In this document: positions 51,796 to 59,551 of the stretch, one piece after another
Layout: each line of letters opens with the position of its first letter
Position numbering within the stretch: the stretch's first letter is position 1
Assembly (NCBI GenBank): GCA_009692585.1
Contig: SHYX01000002.1
Location: 136,457-200,456 of the forward strand
Reading direction: 5' to 3'
DNA length: 64,000 nucleotides
Source: Myxococcales bacterium
Lineage (GTDB): Bacteria > Myxococcota > UBA796 > SXON01
Program-made: the position numbers and the translations under genes
Notes under the pieces: model-generated
What the model was told of the DNA's origin: nothing
The model's input: only the letters and a program-made list of their open reading frames with translations
The model's database searches: none

Positions 51796-51916
51796 GGCCC
51801 GACCAAGGCCGGGATCGGCTTGCCACGGTCGCGTTCCGGCGCGAGCGTTCGTTTCGTCGGACGACACCGCTGGATAGCATGGCCGCGGCCGTGCCCCCGC
51901 GGTCGCCGGAGTTCTC

Positions 51917-52996
51917 ATGGACCTCGCCGCCATCTGTCGCTCCGCGGTCGCCGCGGCAGCCAGTGACGTTCACCTCAAGGTCGGCCTGCCGCCGATGATG
52001 CGGCTGCACGGCAGCATCCAACCCATTCCCGGGGGGGTCCCAGTCAACCAGGATGAACTCGGGCGCGCCCTCTGGGACATCATGAACGCCGCTCAGCGGG
52101 AGAAGTTCAAGACCACCAACGAGTGCGACATGGCGACCACCTTCCCGGGGGTGGCTCGTTTCCGCATCAACGCCTTTCGGCAACAGGGCAAGATCGGCGC
52201 GGTGTTTCGGGCGATCCCGACGAGCGTTCGCACCATCGATGAGCTGGAGCTTCCGCCTGTCCTGAAGCGCCTGGCTGCCGAGGAGCGTGGGCTGGTCCTG
52301 GTCACGGGCGCCACCGGCTCCGGGAAGAGCACCACGCTGGCCGCGATCATCGAGGAGATCAATCGCACCGAAGCCTGCCACATCCTCACCATCGAGGACC
52401 CCGTCGAGTTCCTGTTCGTGGATCGCAAGAGCATCGTGAACCAGCGGGAGGTTGGCCTGGACGCGCTGAACTTCCCCAATGCGCTGCGGGCGGCGCTGCG
52501 CCAGGATCCGGACGTGATCCTCATCGGCGAGCTGCGGGACCTCGAGACGGCGGAGATTGCGCTGTCGGCCGCCGAAACGGGGCATCTGGTGCTCGGGAGC
52601 CTCCACACCGTCGATGCCCACGAGGCCATCAATCGGGTGCTCTCTTTCTTCGATCCCCATCATCAACAGCAGGTTCGGCTGATTCTTGGCGGAGTGTTGC
52701 GTGGTGTCGTTTCTCAGCGCCTGGTGCCTGGATCCGCGGGTGGCCGGGTGGCGGCGCTGGAGATCATGATCAACACCGGCGCGGTCTACGAGTGCATCGT
52801 GGACCCGAAGCGGACGCGTGAGATTCGCGACTACATGCGCAAGGGGCGCGCCACCTACCAGACGCAGACCTTCGATCAGCACCTGATGCAGTTGTGTCAG
52901 GAGAAACGAATCAAGGAGGAGGACGCGCTGAAGTACGCCAACAACCCTGATGAGTTGGCGCTTCGTCTGTCGGGCATGGGCGCGGACGACGACTGA
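51917..52996 (+). CDS. pilT: PilT-like type IV pilus retraction ATPase
   Basis: PilT-type ATPases disassemble type IV pili for twitching motility. The 359-residue protein has SDVHLKVGLPPMMRLHG at the N-terminus, Walker A GATGSGKST, the Asp box ILTIEDPVEF, Walker B DPDVILIGELRDLETAE and the His box SAAETGHLVLGSLHT. It lacks the secretion-ATPase zinc motif, as expected. GGAG precedes the ATG. It could be PilT or PilU; the Walker motifs are complete. Confidence 0.92.
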   Translation: MDLAAICRSAVAAAASDVHLKVGLPPMMRLHGSIQPIPGGVPVNQDELGRALWDIMNAAQREKFKTTNECDMATTFPGVARFRINAFRQQGKIGAVFRAIPTSVRTIDELELPPVLKRLAAEERGLVLVTGATGSGKSTTLAAIIEEINRTEACHILTIEDPVEFLFVDRKSIVNQREVGLDALNFPNALRAALRQDPDVILIGELRDLETAEIALSAAETGHLVLGSLHTVDAHEAINRVLSFFDPHHQQQVRLILGGVLRGVVSQRLVPGSAGGRVAALEIMINTGAVYECIVDPKRTREIRDYMRKGRATYQTQTFDQHLMQLCQEKRIKEEDALKYANNPDELALRLSGMGADDD

Positions 52997-53030
52997 CGAC
53001 CGTCGGCCCGGCCCGCTGTGCATGATGGTC

Positions 53031-53118
53031 GCCCACGCCGCCCGCGGGTCGGCCCGCGGAGGCACGAAAATCCGATGCGGCTTGGGGACTGCGGTGAGGG
53101 GGCGGGCGCCACGTCCCG
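53031..53118 (+). repeat. dispersed repeat family module 1 (copy B)
   Basis: This copy has the hairpin CCGCGGG/CCCGCGG (53042-53048 with 53053-53059, TCGG loop). It continues as CGATGCGGCTTGGGG, ACTGCGGTGAGGGGG and GCGCCACGTCCC. The latter half is nearly identical to copy C near 58318-58369. The outer stem is weaker than in copy A. Between pilT and this element, and on to about 53365, I see no convincing gene, only short open frames. Confidence 0.65.
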
Positions 53119-53365
53119 CCGGGGTATTAGCGCGACTGCTACCGTCCCTAACAGAAGCGCAACCCCAGCCCCGACGAAGAGCGCGATCCCACACCCCCGC
53201 AGGTGTCGTCGCATGTCAGACCAGCATGCCGAAGCCGGGTGCCTAGAGGTCCGGCGGATGGGTGGCGGTGAGACCACAGTTGCTGAGTATCGAGTGCGTC
53301 ACCGAGTTGCTGTTGGGCCCCAGGGGATCGCAGCAGATATTGGCGGCGTTGATTCGCACCGCTTC

Positions 53366-53842
53366 TTGTGCCAGGCACGGCGTCATTCCGCACGCGGATT
53401 CCCCTACCAACAACTCGATTGCTACCCTTTGGCCGTCGGTATCTTCCGCTGGGTGCTCGCCCGGCACTTCCCGACCGGGTCGGGTACGACACGGTGCTCA
53501 GACCTGGCCGATCAGGCCATCCGGGCCTCGCAGTCCGTGGTGCTCAACCTCGCGGAGGGAGGGGCGCGCGGCGGCCCGGCGGGACGCAACCACTTCCGAA
53601 TCGCCCTCGGCTCCGCCGCCCAGCTCAGCGCGGTGCTCGATCTCGTGGATCTGCCGGATATTGCGGTTCGTCGCGCTGAACTATCTACCGCACCGACCGG
53701 ACCGGTGGCCCCGCCCCCCTCACCGCCAGCACCCCTCGCAGGAGCCCCTCCAACGCACAGCTTAGCAACGCGGTGGGCACCGGAGGCCGGAAAGCGGAGA
53801 CTGGAGGCTGGAGGTCGGATTCCCGAGTTGGTGGCGCGGTAG
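53366..53842 (+). pseudogene. four-helix-bundle (S23-like) protein, probable remnant
   Basis: Residues from about 10 to 105 fit the four-helix-bundle family found in rRNA intervening sequences and related to Avd (FPYQQLDCYPLAVGIFRWVL, LADQAIRASQSVVLNLAEGG, HFRIALGSAAQLSAVLDLVD). The start is unclear (TTG 53366 is the best candidate). The C-terminal third is not the family sequence: it is proline-rich, and from about 53764 it reads through repeat module 2 to the stop. This suggests a decayed or truncated gene. There is no reverse transcriptase nearby. Confidence 0.5.
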
Positions 53843-53905
53843 CGGGAGAGGGCGGCGGAACGGTCCGCGGCGCGAACCCTTTCCCCCGTTTCATGATAGC
53901 CGCCG
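53764..53905 (+). repeat. dispersed repeat family module 2 (alaS leader copy)
   Basis: The element reads ACGCGGTGGGCACCGGAGG near 53768, GGTCGGATTCCCGAGTTGG near 53813, TGGCGCGGTAG, and ends with GCGAACCCTTTCCCCCG and CATGATAGCCGC at about 53892-53903. It lies directly before alaS (ATG 53909), so it is part of the alaS leader. Related copies are at 56524-56632 and 58374-58475 with 58750-58796. Confidence 0.65.
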
Positions 53906-53908
53906 CCG

Positions 53909-56518
53909 ATGGAATCCAACGAAGTCCGGCGCCGCTTCCTCTCGTATTTCGAGCGCAATGGCCACGAGGTCGTTCGCTCGTCAGGGCTCATCCCGCAGAA
54001 CGATCCGACGCTTTTCTTCGTCAACGCCGGCATGGTCCAGTTCAAGGACGTCTTTCTGGGCTCGGACGTGCGTTCGTATCGCCGCGCCACCACGGCACAG
54101 AAGTGCCTTCGGGTCAGCGGCAAGCACAATGATCTGGAGAACGTCGGCCACACCGCGCGGCACCACACCCTCTTCGAGATGCTGGGGAACTTCTCGTTCG
54201 GCGACTACTTCAAGCGTGAGGCCATCCGCTACGCCTGGGACCTGTTGACCAACGACCTCGGGATCGACCCCGCGCGCTTGTGGGTCACGGTGTATCAAGA
54301 CGACGATGAGGCCCTCGAGCTGTGGCGCGACGACCAGAACGTCCCCGCGGAGCGCATTCAGAAGCTGGGGGCGAAGGACAACTTCTGGTCCATGGGCGAT
54401 ACCGGCCCCTGTGGTCCGTGCACCGAAATCCACTACGACCACGGGCCGGGGATCTCGGGTGACACCCGTGGGCCCGCCGGTGGCGACGACCGGTACGTGG
54501 AGATCTGGAATCTGGTGTTCATGCAGTTCGACCGCGACGCCAGCGGCACGATGACCCCGCTGCCGAAGCCGAGCATCGACACGGGGTCGGGTCTGGAGCG
54601 CGTGGCGGCGGTGCTCCAGGGCAAGTATCAGAACTACGACACCGACGTGTTTTCTCCGCTCATCGAGCACGCGGCCCGGCTGGCCCACGTCCGGTACGGA
54701 GACCACACCGACGCGGACATCGCGCTGAAGGTCATCGCCGACCACACGCGGGCCGCGGCGTTCCTGGTCGCCGACGGGGTGATGCCCAGCAACGAGGGGC
54801 GCGGGTACATCCTGCGCCGAATCCTCCGTCGCGGCATCCGGTATGGCGTGAAGTTAGGGATGAAGGGGCCCTTTCTGCACGAGACCGTGCAGACCTGCAT
54901 CGACCGCTTCGCCGGCGCCTACCCGGAGCTGCGCGAGCGCGCCACGTTCGTGACCGATGTCGTCAAGGTCGAGGAGGAGCGCTTCGCCGCCACCCTGGAC
55001 CGCGGCCTTGCGCTCCTGGAGCGCGAGTTCGAGAAGAAGCCGCCGGTGATCTCCGGCCAGGTCGCCTTCGCGCTCGCCGACACCTACGGCTTCCCGGTCG
55101 ATCTCACCCAGGTCATTGCCGCGGAACGGGGGCTGGAGGTGGACGAACCCGGCTTCCTCGTTTTGCGCGCCGAACAGCAGCGGCTCGGTCGGGAGGCGTG
55201 GAAGGGCTCGGGCGAAGCGGCCGTCTCGGCGGTCTGGCAGGAGCTGGCCCGGTCCACCGCCGGCACGTTCTGTGGTTACGACGCCGATGCCGTGCTCAGC
55301 GAGATCATCGCGCTGGTCAGCGAGGGCGCGCCGGTGACGATGTTGCCCCAGGGCAGCGAGGGCCAGCTCATCGCGCTCACGACGCCGTTTTACGCGGAGA
55401 GCGGGGGGCAGCTCGGTGACAGCGGCGTGATTCGTTGGGACGGCGGTGAAGCGGAGGTGAGCGACACCACCAGGCCCGCTGGGGACGTGCACGTCCATCA
55501 TGTCAGGGTCCGGCGGGGCACGCTCCGGGTCGGCCTGCGTGCCGAGCTGCTCGTCGACGCGGCCCGGCGAGATCGGGCGCGGCTCAACCACTCGGCCACC
55601 CACCTGATGCACGCGGCGCTCCAGACGGTCCTCGGCGGTCATGTCACCCAGAAGGGCTCGCTCGTCGGCCCCGATCGCCTACGATTCGACTTCAGCCATC
55701 ACAAGCCCATGACCGGCGACGAAGTCCGCGCCGTCGAGGATTGGGTCCAGCGGGAGATCCAGGCCAACCATGCCGTCGCCACCGAAGTCTGTGACGTCGA
55801 TGCGGCCAAGGCGGCGGGCGCGATGGCGCTTTTCGGGGAGAAGTACGGCGCCAAGGTCCGGGTGGTCAGCGTCGGAGACGTCAGCAAGGAGCTGTGTGGG
55901 GGCACCCACGCCGGACGAAGCGGCGACATCGGCTTTTTCAAGATCGTCAGCGAAGCCGGGGTCGCGGCCGGGATCCGGCGGATCGAGGCGCAGACGGGAT
56001 TCGGCGCGCAGGCGTGGGTGCGGGAATTGGAGGCCGGCGTCAAGGCGATGGCGGCCAGCCTCAAGAGCAGCCCCGAGAAACTCCCGGAGGCCGTGGCGCG
56101 GCTGTTGGCCGATCGCAGCTCGTTGCACAAGGAACTCGAGGCGGCGAGGCGGGACGCGGCGCGGGCGAAGTCCGGTGACCTCCGCGACAAGGCGGTGGAC
56201 CTGGGAGGGTTCAAGCTGGTTGCGTCGGAGTTCGTGGGTGATGCCCAGGCGCTCCGCGAGGAGGGCGATCGGCTCCGCGATGCCTTCGGGAGCGCGGTGA
56301 TCGTCCTTGTCGCCCGCGACGAGGGGGCCGTGCGTATGCTCGTCGCGGTCAGCAAGGACCTGGCCGGAACGCGGTTCAACGCCGGCAAGCTCGTCGGACA
56401 GCTCGCCGCCATTGTCGGCGGGCGCGGCGGCGGTCGTCCGGACGTGGCCATGGCGGGCGGCACCGAGCCCGACAAGGTGGAGGAGATGCTGGCGGCAGTG
56501 CCGGGGATGCTCGCGTAG
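53909..56518 (+). CDS. alaS: alanyl-tRNA synthetase
   Basis: AlaRS charges tRNA-Ala and edits mischarged Ser and Gly. The 869-residue protein begins with a class II catalytic domain (FFVNAGMVQFKDVFLG, KHNDLENVGHTARHHTLFEMLGN). The editing domain has the zinc motif HxxxH in LNHSATHLMHAAL and the Cys-x3-His in CGGTHAGRSGDIG. A DHHA1-like C-terminal region follows (GGRGGGRPDVAMAGG). The length is normal. The ATG sits at the end of repeat module 2. Confidence 0.97.
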   Translation: MESNEVRRRFLSYFERNGHEVVRSSGLIPQNDPTLFFVNAGMVQFKDVFLGSDVRSYRRATTAQKCLRVSGKHNDLENVGHTARHHTLFEMLGNFSFGDYFKREAIRYAWDLLTNDLGIDPARLWVTVYQDDDEALELWRDDQNVPAERIQKLGAKDNFWSMGDTGPCGPCTEIHYDHGPGISGDTRGPAGGDDRYVEIWNLVFMQFDRDASGTMTPLPKPSIDTGSGLERVAAVLQGKYQNYDTDVFSPLIEHAARLAHVRYGDHTDADIALKVIADHTRAAAFLVADGVMPSNEGRGYILRRILRRGIRYGVKLGMKGPFLHETVQTCIDRFAGAYPELRERATFVTDVVKVEEERFAATLDRGLALLEREFEKKPPVISGQVAFALADTYGFPVDLTQVIAAERGLEVDEPGFLVLRAEQQRLGREAWKGSGEAAVSAVWQELARSTAGTFCGYDADAVLSEIIALVSEGAPVTMLPQGSEGQLIALTTPFYAESGGQLGDSGVIRWDGGEAEVSDTTRPAGDVHVHHVRVRRGTLRVGLRAELLVDAARRDRARLNHSATHLMHAALQTVLGGHVTQKGSLVGPDRLRFDFSHHKPMTGDEVRAVEDWVQREIQANHAVATEVCDVDAAKAAGAMALFGEKYGAKVRVVSVGDVSKELCGGTHAGRSGDIGFFKIVSEAGVAAGIRRIEAQTGFGAQAWVRELEAGVKAMAASLKSSPEKLPEAVARLLADRSSLHKELEAARRDAARAKSGDLRDKAVDLGGFKLVASEFVGDAQALREEGDRLRDAFGSAVIVLVARDEGAVRMLVAVSKDLAGTRFNAGKLVGQLAAIVGGRGGGRPDVAMAGGTEPDKVEEMLAAVPGMLA

Positions 56519-56523
56519 CGGCG

Positions 56524-56632
56524 GGCGTCGGAGGACGGAAACTATAGGTTGGAGGCTGAGAGGGGATGGTGCGGTAGCGCGAGAGGCCGGCAAGGCCTTT
56601 CCCCCCGCACCATGTTAGCAGCGCGGCCACCT
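56524..56632 (+). repeat. dispersed repeat module 2, diverged copy
   Basis: Between alaS and the SDR gene, GCGTCGGAGGACGGAAACTA, GGTTGGAGGCTGAGAGG and GGTGCGGTAGCGCGAGAGG are followed by CTTTCCCCCCGCAC and CATGTTAGCAGC (56611-56622). The order and spacing follow module 2 before alaS, but the sequence has drifted. Confidence 0.5.
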
Positions 56633-56643
56633 CGGAGACTCTC

Positions 56644-57420
56644 GTGAACTTGACCGACAGCAAGATCCTCGTGACCGGCGGCGCCAGCGGCATGGGTCGC
56701 CACTTCGTCCTCGCGCTGGCGAGGGACGGCGCCGACGTCGCCTTCTGCGACCTCAACGCCGACGCGGTGGGCGCGGTGGAGGCCGAGGCCGCGTCGCGTG
56801 GGCTCCCCGGCAAGGTCAAGGGCTTCATCGCCAACGTCGCCAAGGAAGAGGACGTGGTCGCGCTGGTCAAGGACGCAGCGGCCGCGCTCGGCGGGCTCAC
56901 CGGCATCGTCAACAACGCCGGCATCATCCGCGACGGACTCCTCATCAAGGTCGACCGCGAAACCGGCGCCGTCATCAAGTTCCCGCTGGCCAAGTGGCAG
57001 CAGGTCCTCGACGTGAACCTCACCGGCGTATTCCTGGGGGCGCGCGAGTTCGCAGCTTACGCCGTCGAGAACAAGGTCAAGCAGGGCGTGATCATCAGCA
57101 TCAGCTCGATCAGCCGCCACGGCAACGTCGGGCAGGGGAATTACTCAGCCGCCAAGGCGGCGATTGTGGCGGACACCGCGCTTTGGGCGGGCGAGTTGGC
57201 CCGCTACGGCATCCGCACCGGGGCCATCGCCCCCGGGTTCACCCGCACCCCGATCCTCGAGGGCATGCCGCCCGAGGCGCTCGCCAAGGTCAGCGCTCCC
57301 GTCCCGCTCAAGCGCATCGGCGAGCCCGAAGAGATGTACCTCGCGGTGAAATTCATCATTGAGAACGACTACTTCACCGGGCGCGTCATCGATGTGGACG
57401 GCGGCCTGCGCCTGAGCTGA
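56644..57420 (+). CDS. short-chain dehydrogenase/reductase, FabG-like
   Basis: A 258-residue NAD(P)-binding Rossmann oxidoreductase starting at GTG 56644. TGGASGMG is the cofactor loop, FCDLNAD the base-2 motif, NNAGI the stabilising motif, and SISSIS with YSAAK gives the catalytic Ser, Tyr and Lys. IAPGFTRTPI and the C-terminal GGLRL fit fatty-acid or hydroxyacid reductases. The substrate is unknown. It ends just before gluQ (two-base gap). Confidence 0.85.
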   Translation: MNLTDSKILVTGGASGMGRHFVLALARDGADVAFCDLNADAVGAVEAEAASRGLPGKVKGFIANVAKEEDVVALVKDAAAALGGLTGIVNNAGIIRDGLLIKVDRETGAVIKFPLAKWQQVLDVNLTGVFLGAREFAAYAVENKVKQGVIISISSISRHGNVGQGNYSAAKAAIVADTALWAGELARYGIRTGAIAPGFTRTPILEGMPPEALAKVSAPVPLKRIGEPEEMYLAVKFIIENDYFTGRVIDVDGGLRLS

Positions 57421-57422
57421 GC

Positions 57423-58313
57423 GTGGAGGCTGCTGTCGGTCGTCTGGCGCCTACGCCTTCGGGGCACCTGCACCTCGGCAATGCGCTTGCCTTCGGCGCG
57501 GCGTGGCTCAGCGCCCGTGCGGCAGGCGGGCGGGTGCTCTTGCGGATCGAAGATCTGGACGCGGGGCGCGCCCGCGCCGACGTCGCGGCCGGCCAGAGGG
57601 CGGACCTGGAGTGGCTCGGTCTCGGCTGGGATGAGGAGGTCGCCCCACAGTCGACCCGCCAGTACGTGCTTGACGGCATCCCGGCCTTCCGCTGCCTGTG
57701 TACCCGGCCGACGCGGCTGTACCTGGGTTGCCGATGTCGCGTCAAGGCCCACGACAAGGGCGCCTGGCGCTTCGATACTCCCCGGGGTGCAGTGGCGTTT
57801 CTCGATCGCGCGCGCGGTCCCCAGCTCTTCTTGCCCGATGAGGACCCGATCCTGGTGCGCGCCGATGGCGAGGCTGCGTACCCCCTGGCGGTGGTGGTCG
57901 ACGACCACCGCGATGGCGTGACCGAGGTGGTGCGGGGAGGGGACCTGTTGGCAGCCACCGCGACCCAGCTCCGGTTGTACGAGGTGCTCGGCTGGACGCC
58001 ACCGAGCTGGCTCCACGTCCCGGTGTTGCGCGGACCGGATGGAAAGAAGCTGTCCAAGTCCCACGGCAGCACCGAGCTGCGCTCGCTCCGCGCGGCAGGC
58101 TGGACGGCGGAGCGGATATGGGAGGTCCTTGGGCCGTTGTTGGGTGTGCACGGTCTCGACCCCGCCGGATTCCAGGCGGAGCGGGTCCGCGTTGGCGAGT
58201 TCGTCGTGTCGGAGCTCGGCGAGATGTTCGGGCCGCTGGAAGCGAGCGCTGCCCCTTCCTCCTTTACATGTTCGCTCCCTATGCCGACGCGACGTCGGCT
58301 CCCGGAGCCATGA
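57423..58313 (+). CDS. gluQ: glutamyl-Q tRNA(Asp) synthetase
   Basis: GluQ-RS adds glutamate to queuosine in tRNA-Asp. The roughly 297-residue protein starts with GRLAPTPSGHLHLGNALAF (HIGH-like), a RIEDLDAGRARAD motif and DGKKLSKSHG (KMSKS-like), without the anticodon domain of GluRS. Zinc-type cysteines are partly present (CLCTRP, CRC). The last 12 codons, from about 58277, lie inside repeat module 1, so the C-terminus is repeat-derived. GTG at 57423 is the start used here. Confidence 0.85.
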   Translation: MEAAVGRLAPTPSGHLHLGNALAFGAAWLSARAAGGRVLLRIEDLDAGRARADVAAGQRADLEWLGLGWDEEVAPQSTRQYVLDGIPAFRCLCTRPTRLYLGCRCRVKAHDKGAWRFDTPRGAVAFLDRARGPQLFLPDEDPILVRADGEAAYPLAVVVDDHRDGVTEVVRGGDLLAATATQLRLYEVLGWTPPSWLHVPVLRGPDGKKLSKSHGSTELRSLRAAGWTAERIWEVLGPLLGVHGLDPAGFQAERVRVGEFVVSELGEMFGPLEASAAPSSFTCSLPMPTRRRLPEP

Positions 58314-58369
58314 AACGCCGATGCGGCATGGGGGACTGCGGTGAGGGGGAGAGCGCCACGTCCCGGCGC
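58277..58369 (+). repeat. dispersed repeat family module 1 (copy C)
   Basis: Outer stem CCCTATGCCG with CGGCATGGGG, and inner hairpin GGCTC/GAGCC (58297-58301 with 58305-58309). After the stems it reads ACTGCGGTGAGGGGG, AGCGCCACGTCCCGG. The gluQ stop (58311-58313) is inside the element. The inner hairpin differs in sequence from copy B but keeps the pairing. Confidence 0.75.
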
Positions 58370-58373
58370 GTGG

Positions 58374-58796
58374 GCAACGCGCTGGGCACCGCAGGCCGGA
58401 AACTACAGGTTAGATTAGGTTAGATTAGAGGCCGGAGGTCGGATACCCGAGTTGGTGGCGCGGTAGGGGAGAGGGCGCTGGAAACCACTGGATGCGGAGC
58501 GCGAGATTCAGCCCAGCAAACCCACACTTTATCGGAAACATGTGTGAGTATCCGTAAAGATCGGCCTCGATAAGCGAGAATCTTCACCATCGTGCCGCTC
58601 GGCGGGGGGAATCTGCCCGTGGAGCAGAGCGGCGGCTGCGACCTTCTCAGTGTTCCGGTTCCCGTTTCTTGCGATGGGAACCTGAAAGCGGCGAGCGTGG
58701 TGCTTTGTCACCTGGAATTCGCCATTTCGGATCGCGTGGCGGAAAAGTCAGGGGCGCGAACCCGTTCCCCCGTACCATGATAGCCGCAGCCGATCG
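58374..58796 (+). repeat. module 2 copy split by about 270 bases with inverted repeats
   Basis: Module 2 occupies about 58374-58475 (GCTGGGCACCGCAGGCCGG, GGTCGGATACCCGAGTTGG, TGGCGCGGTAGGGGAGAGG). Its end motif GCGAACCCGTTCCCCCG and CATGATAGCCGCAGC resumes near 58753-58790. A 10-base tandem repeat GGTTAGATTA lies at 58408-58427. The inserted stretch 58476-58749 is less G+C-rich and holds CTTTATCGGA (58527-58536) facing TCCGTAAAG (58551-58559), and GGTTCCC (58657-58663) facing GGGAACC (58676-58682). I see no gene in it. Confidence 0.6.
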
Positions 58797-58806
58797 GGGA
58801 GCGCAG

Positions 58807-59544
58807 ATGTCGGGGTTCCGTACGGCGGCGGTGATTGGCGCATCCGTAGGCATCGGAGCGGAGTTGGTCAAGCAGCTCGTCGCGAGTGGCGTCGTGGTCG
58901 CCGTGGTGGCCCGCCGGCAGCCTGAATTGGAGGCGCTCCGGGCGGCCTGCGGCGGCCCGGACAAGGTCAAGATCTTCGTGCACGACGTCAAACACTTCGA
59001 CGAGGCTCCCGCCGTCTTCGATCGTGTCGTGGCCGAGCTGGGCGGCCTGGACTGCCTCATCTACAACGCCGGCGTCATGCCCCGGATCGAGGAGAGCGAG
59101 TACAACTTCGCCAAGGACCGCGAGATGATCGAGGTCAACCTCCTCGGCGCCATGGCGTGGTTCAACCCCGCCGCCGCCTTCATGGAAGCGAAACGTGCCG
59201 GCACGCTGGTCGGCATCTCCTCGGTCGCCGGCGATCGAGGCCGCCGCGGCAACCCGGCGTACCACACGAGTAAGGCCGCGCTCACGACGTATCTGGAGGC
59301 GCTCCGCAATCGGCTCTTCCGCTACGGCGTCCACGTCGTGACCGTAAAGCCGGGCCCGGTCCGTACGGCCATGACCGAAGGGCTGACGTTGCCGCTGATG
59401 ATCGACGCCGCCGAGGCCGCACGGGGCACCCTCGCCCTCGCCCACGCTGGCACCGGGCAGGGCTACGTGCCGATGGCTTGGAAACCGATCATGCTCGCTA
59501 TCCAGCACGTGCCGTCGGTGATTTTCCGCCGTACCAACATCTGA
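58807..59544 (+). CDS. DprE2-like short-chain dehydrogenase
   Basis: A 245-residue SDR. The cofactor loop is GASVGIGAELV, NAGV is present, and SSVAGDRGRRGNPAYHTSKAAL includes the catalytic YxxxK. The C-terminal part (GVHVVTVKPGPVRTAMTEG and HVPSVIFRRTNI) resembles DprE2, the reductase that finishes epimerisation of decaprenylphosphoryl ribose to arabinose. The next gene is DprE1-like, which strengthens the call. ATG 58807 is preferred, although ATG 58777 within the repeat-derived leader is also in frame. Confidence 0.8.
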   Translation: MSGFRTAAVIGASVGIGAELVKQLVASGVVVAVVARRQPELEALRAACGGPDKVKIFVHDVKHFDEAPAVFDRVVAELGGLDCLIYNAGVMPRIEESEYNFAKDREMIEVNLLGAMAWFNPAAAFMEAKRAGTLVGISSVAGDRGRRGNPAYHTSKAALTTYLEALRNRLFRYGVHVVTVKPGPVRTAMTEGLTLPLMIDAAEAARGTLALAHAGTGQGYVPMAWKPIMLAIQHVPSVIFRRTNI

Positions 59545-59551
59545 GGCGCTG

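Noticed and set aside
51761..53194. 477-codon open frame antisense to pilT
   Set aside because: Shadow of a clear pilT gene with no independent motif or ribosome-binding site.
52897..53277. Minus-strand small frame with a membrane-like segment after pilT
   Set aside because: It overlaps repeat copy B and the pilT end. The hydrophobic part is real, but there is no start signal, and the rest is repeat-derived.
58592..58780. Small gene between gluQ and the DprE2-like gene
   Set aside because: No ribosome-binding site, no family pattern, and it overlaps hairpins and repeat sequence.
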